A DNA stretch of 64,000 nucleotides from Paraburkholderia phenazinium (GCF_900141745.1 NZ_FSRM01000002.1:1364001-1428000); one strand, 5' to 3'; shown: positions 44,401 to 53,816, counted from the first letter of the stretch. Numbers and translations: made by a program. Notes: generated from the sequence alone by a model not told the origin.

Positions 44401-44415
44401 TGGAACAACATTCCA
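44401..44415. promoter_or_regulatory. TetR operator B (imperfect palindrome)
   Basis: TGGAACAACATTCCA shares the GGAAC/TTCC half-sites with operator A, with centres 24 bp apart. A -10-like TAATAT (44395-44400) lies between them, so binding should block transcription of the divergent genes. Confidence 0.65.
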
Positions 44416-44426
44416 TAGGTGTCAAG

Positions 44427-45113
44427 ATGAGGCAGGGTAAAAAGGCACGTGGCACTCAACGGCGCGAAGACTCGCTGTCTCCGGATCGAATCATCGAGGC
44501 GTCGATCGCGCTTCTCGACAGCAGCGGAGAGAAGGGCCTGACTTTTCGCGCACTGTCCGAGCGGCTCGCCACAGGGCCCGGTGCTATTTACTGGCACATC
44601 GCCAGCAAGAACGATCTGCTGACCGCTGCGTGCGACGCCATCGTCGCTCGCACGATGAGCTCGCCTGTGGATGACGCGACGCCGAAAGCAACCATTCGCG
44701 CGCTCGCGCTTGCCATGTTCGACGCGATCGACGCGCATCCCTGGGTTGGCTCAGCACTGACACGTGCCCCCGGGCAGTTGCCGATGGTGCGCGTTCTCGA
44801 ACGCATCGGCCAGCCGTTGCGCGCTCTTGGCGTGCCAGACGAAGAGCAGTGGGCGACGGTGTCCGCGCTGCTGAGCTACATCCTTGGCGTGGGTGGGCAG
44901 AACGCGGCGAATACGCATTTCGCTCGCGAGCAAGGCCTCGATAGAACCAACTTTCTGGACGAGGTGTCGACCGTGTGGTCTCAGCTCGATCCGGATGAAT
45001 ACCCGTTCACCCGCAGCGTTGCGAGACAGATGAGCGCTCACGACGACCGTGTCGATTTTCTCGTTGGAATCGATCTTATGCTTGACGGGATTGGGGTAGC
45101 GCGTGGTCGCTGA
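44427..45113 (+). CDS. TetR-family repressor with C-terminal TetR_C domain
   Basis: A 228-residue TetR-type regulator. The helix-turn-helix lies at about residues 18-62 (LTFRALSERLATGPGAIYWHIASKNDL), and the C-terminal half resembles the TetR_C ligand domain of antibiotic-type TetR proteins. ATG 44427 fits the operator layout; a start at 44352 would run through both palindromes. It is divergent from the TetX-like monooxygenase, an arrangement typical of substrate-inducible flavin hydroxylases. Confidence 0.9.
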   Translation: MRQGKKARGTQRREDSLSPDRIIEASIALLDSSGEKGLTFRALSERLATGPGAIYWHIASKNDLLTAACDAIVARTMSSPVDDATPKATIRALALAMFDAIDAHPWVGSALTRAPGQLPMVRVLERIGQPLRALGVPDEEQWATVSALLSYILGVGGQNAANTHFAREQGLDRTNFLDEVSTVWSQLDPDEYPFTRSVARQMSAHDDRVDFLVGIDLMLDGIGVARGR

Positions 45114-45173
45114 TATCGGGCAGCGTTACACCGGCCGTGCACACACATGCCCCTTCATCGATAGACCAGCAAA

Positions 45174-46100
45174 ATGAACTTTGATCTGTCCGACCTGCGT
45201 GCGTTCGTCGCCTCCGCCGATTTCGGCAGCTTTCGCGCCGCCGCCGACTCGCTGAACATCTCGCCGTCCGCGCTATCGCGCCGCGTGGAAAAGCTCGAAT
45301 CGGCGTTGGGCGTGCGGCTCTTCGAACGTACGACGCGCAAGATGGAACTGACAGTCGCGGGCCGCTCGTTCGTCGAAAAGGCGCGCAACGTGCTCGCCGA
45401 ACTGGAAAGCTCGCTGTTCGGCATGGAGGATCTAGGACGCCGGCTGACGGGACTCGTCACCATCGCCTGCGTGCCGTCGGCGGTAAGCTTCTTTCTTCCC
45501 AATGCCCTCAAGGCGTATCACCAGACCTATCCCGGCATCCGCGTGCGGCTGATCGATGAAACGTCGTCTGTCGTATTCCTCGCGGTGGCGCGGGGCGAAG
45601 CCGATTTCGGTCTCACCTATATTGGCACGCAGGAACCCGACATCGAGTTCACACCGATCCTGCAGGATCCGTTCGTGCTTGCCTGCCAGCGCGATCATCC
45701 GCTGGCGGGCAAGCGCTCGGTGAGCTGGGCGGAGATCGCACAGTACCCGGACTACATGCTGCTTGCGCAAGGCAGCGGCAACCGGACGCTGATCGACAGC
45801 GCGCTCGCCAATGCAGTGCGGCAGCCGAGCTGGTTCTGCGAAGTGCAGCACGTTCCTGCGCTTGTAAGCATGATCGAAGCGGGACTTGGCATCGGCATCG
45901 TGCCCAAGCTCGCGCTGCCGCGCGACCGTCATCGCTCGCTCGTCAGCATTCCGGTGACGGGCCCGAGCGTGGTGCGCACGCTCGGTGTGATCCGCCGCAA
46001 GAACCGGCCGCTGCCGGTGGCTGCGCAGCATTTCTTCGATCTGCTCGTGCGGGCGCGCGGCGGCACCCGTCAGCGCGCCAAGTCACGAGCGACCGCCTGA
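45174..46100 (+). CDS. LysR-family transcriptional regulator
   Basis: A 308-residue LysR regulator: winged HTH at 1-60 (SLNISPSALSRRVEKLESALGVRLFERTT), then the effector-binding domain ending near 295. It is followed on the same strand by an Ldh-type dehydrogenase, an ACS-type MFS carrier and a binding-protein-like gene, so it probably controls that set. Unlike most LysR genes, it is codirectional with its likely targets. Confidence 0.93.
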   Translation: MNFDLSDLRAFVASADFGSFRAAADSLNISPSALSRRVEKLESALGVRLFERTTRKMELTVAGRSFVEKARNVLAELESSLFGMEDLGRRLTGLVTIACVPSAVSFFLPNALKAYHQTYPGIRVRLIDETSSVVFLAVARGEADFGLTYIGTQEPDIEFTPILQDPFVLACQRDHPLAGKRSVSWAEIAQYPDYMLLAQGSGNRTLIDSALANAVRQPSWFCEVQHVPALVSMIEAGLGIGIVPKLALPRDRHRSLVSIPVTGPSVVRTLGVIRRKNRPLPVAAQHFFDLLVRARGGTRQRAKSRATA

Positions 46101-46281
46101 AAACGCGTGTTTCCATGCCTTTCCGGCAGACGCGGGATTCGTGCGTGTGACGCGTCAATCAAGCGAAAAAATGCGTTTGTCATGGGAATCTGTTTGGTCC
46201 GATCATGTGTGAAACCCAGCGGCACCACACGGCAGCCGCATGAACCGCACGGTTTGCAGATCGAAGGAGACGACCCGTTCC

Positions 46282-47331
46282 ATGACCCAGTCCACGTCCG
46301 CAAATGGCATCGTCAGCAAGGCACGGCTGACCGAACTGTCGGTCGAAGCGCTCTGTGCGCTCGGCCTGAATCGTACCGACGCCACCGACGCCGCCACCAT
46401 TCTCGTGCTGGCGGATCTGTTCGGCTTGCGTACGCACGGCACGAGCCGAATCGAATCGTACGGCTCACGCCTGCGCATCGGCGGCATCAATCCCACGCCG
46501 TCGATTACGTCCGAGCAGGTTGGCCCCGCGCTTTACCGGCTCGACGGCGATAACGGCGTCGGCCCACTCGTGGGCTTCCGTGCTCTCAAACTGGCGATGA
46601 AGGCCGCACGCGAACAGGGTATCGCGTGTGTGTTCGTGCGTGGGAGCAATCACTTCGGCCCTGTCTCACCGTATTCGTACATGGCGGCCGCGGAGGGCTT
46701 TGCCAGCATCATCGGCAGCAACGCGACGACGACGATCGCGCCATGGGGTGGCACCGACGCGCGGCTTGGCAACAGTCCTGTGGGCTTCGGTGTACCGAAT
46801 CCCGGTGGCCGTCCGTTCATTCTCGACATGGCGATCAGCGTCGCCGCGCGCGCCAAGATTCGCAACGCGCTAAAGCGTGGCGAAGCGATTCCGGGCGACT
46901 GGGCCACCGACGCGCAAGGCAAGCCGACCACGGACCCGAAGGCCGCGCTCGATGGCTTCCTGCTGCCAATCGGCGGCCATAAGGGCTATGGCCTCGCGCT
47001 GGTCGTCGATCTGCTCGCGGGGCTGCTTTCCGGCGCGGCTTATCTAACGCACGTGAAGTCGTGGGAAAACGAGCCGGACCAGCCGCAAAACCTTGGCCAC
47101 TTCTACATCCTGATCGATGTCGCGATGCTCGGCAGCGGCGCGTGGCTCGCCGCGCGCATGGCCGACTATGCCGCAATCCTGCACGGCTCCGCGCCGGCTG
47201 ATCCGAACGCGCCCGTGATCGTGCCTGGCGAGATCGAGCTGGACCGGCTGGACCGTCAGATGGCCGACGGCATCGATATCGGCGCAGCGCAGCTCGCGAT
47301 GCTGGAAGCGGCCGCGCGCCCGCAGAGCTGA
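46282..47331 (+). CDS. Ldh family malate/lactate-type dehydrogenase
   Basis: A 349-residue NAD(P)-dependent oxidoreductase of the Ldh_2 family (malate/L-lactate/ureidoglycolate dehydrogenase fold). The segment GSNHFGPVSPYSYMAA holds the conserved catalytic His, and GGHKGYGLALVVDLLAGLLSGA is the family hallmark near residue 240. The ATG at 46282 has GGAGA upstream; an earlier ATG (46240) adds 14 residues. Linked to an MFS carrier of the sugar-acid type, it probably oxidises an alpha-hydroxy acid imported by that carrier. Confidence 0.92.
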   Translation: MTQSTSANGIVSKARLTELSVEALCALGLNRTDATDAATILVLADLFGLRTHGTSRIESYGSRLRIGGINPTPSITSEQVGPALYRLDGDNGVGPLVGFRALKLAMKAAREQGIACVFVRGSNHFGPVSPYSYMAAAEGFASIIGSNATTTIAPWGGTDARLGNSPVGFGVPNPGGRPFILDMAISVAARAKIRNALKRGEAIPGDWATDAQGKPTTDPKAALDGFLLPIGGHKGYGLALVVDLLAGLLSGAAYLTHVKSWENEPDQPQNLGHFYILIDVAMLGSGAWLAARMADYAAILHGSAPADPNAPVIVPGEIELDRLDRQMADGIDIGAAQLAMLEAAARPQS

Positions 47332-47457
47332 AGCGCCGGTTCGCGCATGATCCGCGCATCAGGCGGAGACGCGCCGGCGAGGAGACACGCGGCGGACTCA
47401 GGCGGCCCATCACGGCGCTTGGCCCGCAAGCGCATAACGACATTGGAGGAGCTACAG

Positions 47458-48738
47458 GTGACGAAAATCCGCTGGCGCATCGTCCTGCTGCTGTTCATCG
47501 CGGGTTTCATCAACTACCTGGACCGGTCGGCGCTGTCTGTCGCGGCGCCGGCGGTCATGCAGGAGCTGCACTTGTCGCCAGCCAACCTGGGGCTGGTGTT
47601 CTCGACGTTCTTTATCGGCTATGCGGTGTTCAACACGATCGGCGGCTGGGCGGCCGATCGTTGGGGCGGCAAGCGCGTCTTTTCCGGCGCGATCCTGATG
47701 TGGTCCGTGTTGTGCGGAACAACCGGCCTCGCCACCGGCTTCGGCTCGCTGCTGGTCATCCGTACGTTTTTCGGCATGGCCGAAGGACCGCTCGCGACGA
47801 CCATCAACAAGATCGTGAACAACTGGTTTCCCCACAAGGAATCGGCCACCGCCTTCGGCTTCGCCAATTGCGGCCTGCCATTGGGCGGCGCGGTTGCGGG
47901 TCCAGTCGTCGGACTGCTGACCGCGGCCTACGGCTGGCGCATCGCATTCGCCGGCGTCGCGTGTCTCGGGTTGATCTGGCTGGTGTTCTGGCAATTCATG
48001 ACCACCGATCGGCCGCATCAGCATGCGCACGTATCGGAAGAGGAGCGCAGGCTGATCGGTTCCGACCGTGCCGTCTCGGAGGATCCCGCTGATCTGAAGC
48101 CACTCGGCGCTTACCTCAGACAGCCCGCCATTCTCGCAGCGATGATTTCGTACTTCGGATACAGCTACATCCTGTTCTTTTTCCTCACGTGGTTCCCGAG
48201 CTTCCTGATGATGGACCGTCACCTGAGCCTGAAAAGCATGAGTCTCGCGACGGTGCTGCCGTGGCTGCTGGGCTTCGTCGGTTATGGCTTGAGCGGCCTG
48301 CTGTCCGATCTGATTTTCCGCCGCACGGGCAATGCGCTGCGCGCGCGCAAATGGGTGCTGATCGTGTGTCTTGGCGCGGCGGGCATCTGCGTCGCGCTCG
48401 CAGGCACCGTGACGACCACGCTCAGCGCATTGCTGCTGATGGCCGTCGCCGTGTTCGCGTTGTATCTGAGCGGCAGCACGTACTGGGCGCTGATCCAGGA
48501 CACGATTCCCGGCGCGAAGCTTGGAAGCGTTGGCGGATGCGTGCATTCGATCGCCAACTGCGCGGGTATCATCGGCCCTGCAGTGACGGGTTTTCTCGTG
48601 CAGCGGAGCCATACCTTCTTCAGCGCTTTCGTGCTGGCGGGGGGCATTGCGCTCGCGAGCGTGCTCGCTGTCGCGATTCTTTTGCGGCCGGGCTTGCCCG
48701 GCCGGCTCAAGGCGAGCGAGGCGCGCATAGCCGGTTGA
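47458..48738 (+). CDS. MFS transporter, anion:cation symporter type
   Basis: A 426-residue major facilitator with twelve helices. NYLDRSALSVAAP near the first helix and GGWAADRWGGKR in the loop between helices 2 and 3 are the hallmarks of the ACS group (tartrate, galactonate, glucarate and related acids). The start is GTG 47458, preceded by GGAGGAGCTACAG; a reading from 47347 would add a hydrophilic 37-residue extension. It lies 126 bp after the Ldh gene in the same operon. Confidence 0.92.
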   Translation: MTKIRWRIVLLLFIAGFINYLDRSALSVAAPAVMQELHLSPANLGLVFSTFFIGYAVFNTIGGWAADRWGGKRVFSGAILMWSVLCGTTGLATGFGSLLVIRTFFGMAEGPLATTINKIVNNWFPHKESATAFGFANCGLPLGGAVAGPVVGLLTAAYGWRIAFAGVACLGLIWLVFWQFMTTDRPHQHAHVSEEERRLIGSDRAVSEDPADLKPLGAYLRQPAILAAMISYFGYSYILFFFLTWFPSFLMMDRHLSLKSMSLATVLPWLLGFVGYGLSGLLSDLIFRRTGNALRARKWVLIVCLGAAGICVALAGTVTTTLSALLLMAVAVFALYLSGSTYWALIQDTIPGAKLGSVGGCVHSIANCAGIIGPAVTGFLVQRSHTFFSAFVLAGGIALASVLAVAILLRPGLPGRLKASEARIAG

Positions 48739-48822
48739 AATCACTGCCCACTGCATCTGGGAACTCGCCGTGAAGCATCGACAGCGGCCCACACGAACCG
48801 AATCTCGAACCTACTCATAGCC

Positions 48823-49554
48823 ATGAAAGCCGATCCGTCTGTCATTCAAGCCTTTACGCCCGCAGGCAAGCTGCGCGCATCCATCAACCTCGGCAATCCG
48901 ATTCTCGCGGGTAAGGATGCGTCGGGCACGGTCGTCGGGGTCTCGGTCGATCTTGCGCGCGCTTTCGCTGCAAAGCTCGGTGTGGAACTGGAACTCGTTG
49001 TGTTCGATGCGGCTGGCAAGTCCGTTCAAGCGGTTAGCGAAGAGCGCGCCGATTTCGGCTTTTTTGCCGTCGATCCGTTGCGAGGTGAGACCATCGCATT
49101 CACCGAACCGTATGTGCTAATCGAAGGCTATTACCTGGTGCGCGATGCCTCGCCGATTCGCGACAACGCGGACGTCGACCAGCCTCAGCATCGCGTGGCT
49201 GTCGGCAAGGGCAGCGCCTATGATCTGTTTCTTACGCGCGAACTCAAGCATGCGCAGATTGTGCGCGCGCCCACCTCGCCGACGGTCGTTCAAACGTTCC
49301 TCGACGAGAATCTCGAAGTCGCGGCGGGGGTCAAGCAGCAGCTCGAAGCCGATGCGCGCAACGCGTCTGGCCTGCGTCTGATCGACGAGCGCTTCATGGT
49401 CATCCGCCAGGCGATGGGTGTGCCCAAGAGCCGTGGTGCCGCGGCGGCACATGCGTTGCACGCGTTCGTTGAAGAGATGAAGGCGTCCGGCTTTGTCGCC
49501 GAGGCTCTCGAGCGGCATGGCATCGTCGGCGCAACTGTCGCGCCGGCTGCTTGA
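48823..49554 (+). CDS. Signal-less SBP_bac_3-type binding protein
   Basis: A 243-residue protein of the polar amino acid-binding (SBP_bac_3) fold: SINLGNPIL, GVSVDLARAFAAKLGVELELV, FFAVDPLRGETIAFTEPYVLIEG. No signal peptide is present and the frame cannot be extended upstream, so it is probably cytoplasmic. No ABC transporter genes are near. In this cluster it could sense the same acid handled by the dehydrogenase and MFS carrier, or be a catalytically modified dehydratase-like relative; both are inference. Confidence 0.8.
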   Translation: MKADPSVIQAFTPAGKLRASINLGNPILAGKDASGTVVGVSVDLARAFAAKLGVELELVVFDAAGKSVQAVSEERADFGFFAVDPLRGETIAFTEPYVLIEGYYLVRDASPIRDNADVDQPQHRVAVGKGSAYDLFLTRELKHAQIVRAPTSPTVVQTFLDENLEVAAGVKQQLEADARNASGLRLIDERFMVIRQAMGVPKSRGAAAAHALHAFVEEMKASGFVAEALERHGIVGATVAPAA

Positions 49555-49598
49555 CGCGAGGGGTGCGGACCGGTAGCGACTAGCTGGCGTGTGGGCGT

Positions 49599-51167
49599 TC
49601 AGGGCCCCACTTGTACGAGAAGGCCATCGATGATGCCGTTGTCAGCGAGATGAATGCGCCAGGTAGAAGACCCCGAATCGTGCGTAACCTGATAGATGTC
49701 CCAACCCTGGTTGCCCACACCCACAAACCGGACATTTTCAACAGGACCTATTCGATCCAGGTCTTCTTTGATTCTGGGCAGTTGCTCTCGCGTGGCCTCT
49801 TGCAAGCCGGTCGACATTTCGGCGTAAAGCGGATTTCCTGACTGCAAGCCGTCAATGTTCCGGCGAAGTGCAGATTCGCTTCCCGGAGTTGCAGTCTGGC
49901 TCTTGACCTTCGCAGCGAGCGTTGCCTCCATCTTTTCCGCTTCGGCAGAATCGATTCGCGGCATTGTGATATCGCGGCCATTCTGGTGATGGATCAAGGC
50001 AGTAACGTGGCCTTGATCATCAACCACAAACGTCTGCGTCGCCTTGACGACCTTTGCAAAAAACTCTGTGTTGCTCATGGGATACTCTTCAACCCATCCT
50101 TGCCCTGTAAGCTGGAGGGCCAGATGGTCGCCTTCGCGTCGGACTTTCATCACCGCTGTACCGGTAAACTTGTACGTGCCAACATATCGATCCAGAATTT
50201 CAGCAGCTACGGGCACTTGAGTATGTTCGCTTGAAGCTTCGTTCATGATAGGTGGGCTCACTTGTGCGGCCAGAGTGACCAGGGTGATTGACATACATCC
50301 TAGAAGTACTGCGATTAGCAATTTCCGCTTGGCTGGCTTCCTTAGCATCAGCTTTAGACGTCGCTCTAAAAATGATCTGGACTCCGACATGCCAGCTACT
50401 GAGCCGATGTATCGCGATTGCCGTTCTCCGACTGCGATTAGCGTTTCGCCGTAAACAGAAAACCTGTGTCCGGCCTCCAGGACTCTCGCGTCGCAATCGA
50501 CCTCGATGGCGTACCTGAGTCGTCTCAATTGCCACCAAAGTGGCAAATTCCACGGCATCAGCGCGATCAGGCAGAGTGCGATCGTGAGCAGTCTCGGGTC
50601 ATGAGCGTCGATGTGTGAACTCTCGTGCGCCATGACAGCTGCCTGTTGCTCCAGAGGCGAATCGAGGAGCCAGGCTGGCAAAACAATCTGAGGGCGGAGA
50701 AGGCCAACAACAGCGGGGCCAGCGTCACTCGATAGATACACTGAAACGCCGCAGACTGATGCAACAGTCCATTGCCGTTTGCGCCACTGCAAATGTGTTG
50801 CGCTGATCAGCAAAGCCAGAATCATCAATATCGACGCTCCAAGCCATACGTCTTTGGCATGGAGTTCAGCGTATTGAAACGTTGAAGAGCCACTGTCGTG
50901 ATTTTCGACCCAGACTGCGGGAGATAGACGCGTCGACGTGATCTTATGCAGAGCGATTACGTTCGGGGGCACCGACGGTTTCAGGTCCTCGGGGATTTCG
51001 ATTGAAACCGACGTCATGAGCGCTGGAATGGCCAGCGATGCGACGATCGCGAGAAGCCAGAACCCTCTGCTGGGCGATCGCCGGTCCCGTGCGGAGTGTT
51101 CGGCAATGAGCGCAGCCACGGATAGAACCGCCGACACCGACACCGCGTAAATCATCCACGTCAGCAT
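49599..51167 (-). CDS. BlaR1-like M56 membrane metalloprotease/sensor
   Basis: A 522-residue protein with four to five membrane helices (about 1-20, 36-55, 108-125, 195-213, 288-306) and a cytoplasmic-facing M56 zinc protease: HESSH (181-185) and E222 (AIEVDCD) as the third ligand. The C-terminal region (about 325-520) is exported and carries a DUF3471-like beta domain instead of the penicillin-binding sensor of BlaR1/MecR1, so beta-lactam need not be the signal. It is 5 bp after the BlaI-type gene and forms an operon with it. Confidence 0.88.
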   Translation of the reverse strand: MLTWMIYAVSVSAVLSVAALIAEHSARDRRSPSRGFWLLAIVASLAIPALMTSVSIEIPEDLKPSVPPNVIALHKITSTRLSPAVWVENHDSGSSTFQYAELHAKDVWLGASILMILALLISATHLQWRKRQWTVASVCGVSVYLSSDAGPAVVGLLRPQIVLPAWLLDSPLEQQAAVMAHESSHIDAHDPRLLTIALCLIALMPWNLPLWWQLRRLRYAIEVDCDARVLEAGHRFSVYGETLIAVGERQSRYIGSVAGMSESRSFLERRLKLMLRKPAKRKLLIAVLLGCMSITLVTLAAQVSPPIMNEASSEHTQVPVAAEILDRYVGTYKFTGTAVMKVRREGDHLALQLTGQGWVEEYPMSNTEFFAKVVKATQTFVVDDQGHVTALIHHQNGRDITMPRIDSAEAEKMEATLAAKVKSQTATPGSESALRRNIDGLQSGNPLYAEMSTGLQEATREQLPRIKEDLDRIGPVENVRFVGVGNQGWDIYQVTHDSGSSTWRIHLADNGIIDGLLVQVGP

Positions 51168-51172
51168 GCGGG

Positions 51173-51541
51173 CTACTCCTCGTCTGGTTTTTCTTTCAGT
51201 AGCTCACGCATACGACGAGCTTGCTTGGGCGTGAGATTCTTATCTGCCACCAGGTGCGCAAATAACAATTCCGTTGATCCACCGAATAGCTTGCTCGTGA
51301 GGTGCCGCAAAGCGCTTTTGCGCGCGGCTTGCTGCTTAACGGCTGCAGTGTAGCGGTGTCCCCGACCCTCTTCCACGTGGGTTACATAACCCTTGCTTTC
51401 CAGCGTGCGAAGGATCGTCAAGACAGTGGTGTAGGCGAGGTCATCTGCGAGTCCAGCACGAACTTCGCTGACAACCGAGGGGCCGCGTTCCCATAGTATG
51501 TGCATGACGTCAGCTTCGCGGTCGGTCAGCGAGATGTCCAA
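51173..51541 (-). CDS. BlaI/MecI-family repressor
   Basis: A 122-residue winged-helix repressor of the BlaI/MecI/CopY group: LTDREADVMHILWERGPSVVSEV, then AYTTVLTILRTLESKGYV and a C-terminal dimerisation helix. In related systems, the M56 protease partner cleaves the repressor after ligand sensing. It sits first in a two-gene operon with the BlaR1-like gene, and an 18-bp inverted repeat directly overlaps its promoter. Confidence 0.92.
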   Translation of the reverse strand: MDISLTDREADVMHILWERGPSVVSEVRAGLADDLAYTTVLTILRTLESKGYVTHVEEGRGHRYTAAVKQQAARKSALRHLTSKLFGGSTELLFAHLVADKNLTPKQARRMRELLKEKPDEE

Positions 51542-51549
51542 AATGCCTC

Positions 51550-51567
51550 CTACTAAAGATGTAGTAG
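51550..51567. promoter_or_regulatory. BlaI-type operator
   Basis: CTACTA (51550-51555) and TAGTAG (51562-51567) form an inverted repeat around a 6-base spacer, immediately downstream of the -10 box of the BlaI gene. Confidence 0.75.
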
Positions 51568-51596
51568 ATCGTAGGATGAACGTCGTGTCTTGTCAA
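51568..51596 (-). promoter_or_regulatory. Promoter of the BlaI/BlaR1 operon
   Basis: On the minus strand a consensus -35 TTGACA (51596-51591) is followed after 17 bases by TACGAT (51573-51568), four of six matching the -10 consensus. The operator begins at the next base, so bound repressor would cover the start site. Confidence 0.7.
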
Positions 51597-51655
51597 CTAG
51601 CTTTATAGTAGATGCGAGTGCGATCGCCAGGATTTTCACCGAGATCTCAAGGCGT

Positions 51656-52231
51656 TCAGGCAACCTTGCGTCGCAGCTGGCCAACGGATAGCAAGAGCGC
51701 AGACACGAGAAAATAGACGGCGCCCACCGCTGCATAGCCAGCCACTTTGGCAATAGCGGGAGGCATTGGCGCATGGGCTTGTACGATGAAAAATGCACCT
51801 GCCAATGCCGACTGTCCGCCGCTCAGGATCATCGCCCACTGCGCACCGAAGCGCTTCCAGCGGCGGACGGCAGTGCCGAGCTGAAGCAACCCGGCAAGTA
51901 TGGCCCAGACGCCAAATACGCCGAGAACACCGTTCATGTTCACCGTCCACGCCACGATCACTGCAACCGCTGTCAGGACGCTGATGAGGACGTTCGTGGC
52001 CTGGGTACGATTTTCAGCCATCCCACCGCTACGCGACATGTCGACGTAGTTGGCCAGTGCATCCCATGCAGGATAGACGACGAGCAAGACAGCCGCGCCG
52101 ACCGGGGAGTGCTGTCCGATGGAGAAAGCAAGTGCGACCCAGATAGCGGAAAACGCGGTCCGAATAAAGTAATAGTGCTTGAGCCAGCGTTCTTCCCGAA
52201 CGCGAGTGATATCTTCGTGATGAGCAACCAT
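51656..52231 (-). CDS. HdeD/DUF308-like membrane protein
   Basis: A 191-residue integral membrane protein with about six hydrophobic segments after a charged N-terminus (VAHHEDITRVREERW). The GVFGVWAILAGLLQLGTAVRRWK repeat is characteristic of the HdeD (DUF308) family, whose members are associated with acid or stress resistance. The specific role is unknown. It is a single gene between the BlaI operon and the divergent dehydrogenase. Confidence 0.8.
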   Translation of the reverse strand: MVAHHEDITRVREERWLKHYYFIRTAFSAIWVALAFSIGQHSPVGAAVLLVVYPAWDALANYVDMSRSGGMAENRTQATNVLISVLTAVAVIVAWTVNMNGVLGVFGVWAILAGLLQLGTAVRRWKRFGAQWAMILSGGQSALAGAFFIVQAHAPMPPAIAKVAGYAAVGAVYFLVSALLLSVGQLRRKVA

Positions 52232-52582
52232 TGCGACTCCTTAAAGTTTTGACAAAGGCGGCCCGACTGCACGTGATCTATCGCACGGCTAAGGCTCGCG
52301 TCGGTAGAGAGGATCGCACTTGGCTTGTCTCTGCGGTATCGGTCAAATGACCGACTCTGGCTAATACCGGTTCGAATGCAGCGACCGGCCAGAAGGCAGC
52401 GACGGTTCGATTGCGAAAGCGGTGGTGGGCGCTCTTGTACCGGCGGTGGTGGTTGTGGTCGCCGCGTGTAGACTGGCAGGATCGGATGCGTCTGGTCTTT
52501 CGCGGGCTCATGAACTTGCCGGCTCACGCGATTGTCCAGTCTGTCTCTACTCCTCAGGTACTTGATCGGAAAAGGAGAAGTT

Positions 52583-53596
52583 ATGGCAAAGGATGAGATT
52601 GTCTGGGGGATCCTGGGCGCCGCGAAGATCAACAACAAGGTTGTCGTGCCCATGCACAGCGCGCCAAAGTGTCGGGTGAAGGGCATCGCGTCGCGATCTC
52701 AGGAGAAGGCTCGGGAAGCCGCCGCCAAATATGGTCTGGCCGTGGCATACGACAGCTACGAGGCGCTTCTGGCGGACCCGGAAATCGACGCGGTTTATAT
52801 TCCGCTACCCAATCACATCCACGTGGAATGGACGATCAAGGCCGTCGAGGCAGGCAAGCACGTCTTGTGTGAGAAGCCGATCGGGCTGGACGCCCAACAG
52901 GTCGAACAGCTCATCGCTGCGCGCGACAGAACCGGCCGTTACATACAGGAAGCGTTCATGGTTCGCACGCATCCGCAATGGTTGAAGGTGCGGACCTTGA
53001 TCGACGAAGGTGTGATTGGCGAATTGCGGGCAGTGACCGGCGGCTTCACCTATAGCAACACGAACCCGAACGATATCCGCAACCAGAGCGAACTGGGCGG
53101 AGGTGGTCTGCTCGATATTGGTTGTTATCCCATCACAACGTCACGCTTCGTTACCAGGTGTGAGCCGGGGCGGGTGGTTGCCCTGATGGAGCGGGACCCA
53201 ATATTCGAAGTGGACCGGCTCGGCTCCGTGCTGATGGATTTTGAAGGTGTGCAGGCGAGTTTCTTCTACTCCACCCAGACCTATAGCTATCAGCGGATGC
53301 AATTTCACGGCACGAAGGGGCGGATCGAAGTCGAGATTCCATTCAATGCGCCAGCCGATCGACCGACGCGTCTGTTAGTGAGCGAAAACACCAGCGCCGG
53401 TGTCGCGACTGATCGCTGGGTGGAACTTCCTGTGTGCGATCAATATGGCATCGCAGCGGCCACGTTCGCCGAGGCGATATTGAGTGGACGCCCGCAGGCT
53501 ATACCACTAGAAGATGCACGCGCGAATATGCGAGTGATCGATGCTGTGTTTCGCTCGGCTCGATCTGGCGCGTGGGAGAGAATCCCGGAAAGTTGA
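52583..53596 (+). CDS. Gfo/Idh/MocA-family oxidoreductase
   Basis: A 337-residue NAD(P)-dependent sugar or inositol-type dehydrogenase. GILGAAKINNK near the start is the Rossmann motif, CEKPIG near 103-108 holds the catalytic Lys, and the later GGGLLDIGCYPI is the substrate-domain signature. AAGGAG precedes ATG 52583. Isolated in the region, so its carbohydrate substrate cannot be inferred. Confidence 0.93.
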   Translation: MAKDEIVWGILGAAKINNKVVVPMHSAPKCRVKGIASRSQEKAREAAAKYGLAVAYDSYEALLADPEIDAVYIPLPNHIHVEWTIKAVEAGKHVLCEKPIGLDAQQVEQLIAARDRTGRYIQEAFMVRTHPQWLKVRTLIDEGVIGELRAVTGGFTYSNTNPNDIRNQSELGGGGLLDIGCYPITTSRFVTRCEPGRVVALMERDPIFEVDRLGSVLMDFEGVQASFFYSTQTYSYQRMQFHGTKGRIEVEIPFNAPADRPTRLLVSENTSAGVATDRWVELPVCDQYGIAAATFAEAILSGRPQAIPLEDARANMRVIDAVFRSARSGAWERIPES

Positions 53597-53816
53597 GGTG
53601 CTTCGCGGGGGCATCGCGTTACGTTACACGTGCTCGCTCGTTGAGGTGTTCCTCGACACATCCACTTTGGAATGCGGCTTTCCGAGTCGGCGTTCGCTAA
53701 TTAACGCATTGATTTGAATGGTATTTTTTCGATCAATTCCTTCGTCTTACAAATCGGCATAGGTCTTGCAGTTAGCTCCCCGCAGCAGATAACCACATTT
53801 GCGGGGGAGCTAAACC

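Noticed and set aside
47452..48792. Long open frame (446 codons) on the minus strand opposite the MFS transporter gene
   Set aside because: Its translation is Arg/His/Gln-rich with no motif and no ribosome binding site. The plus strand encodes a full MFS protein, and GC-rich third-position bias keeps the antisense frame open.
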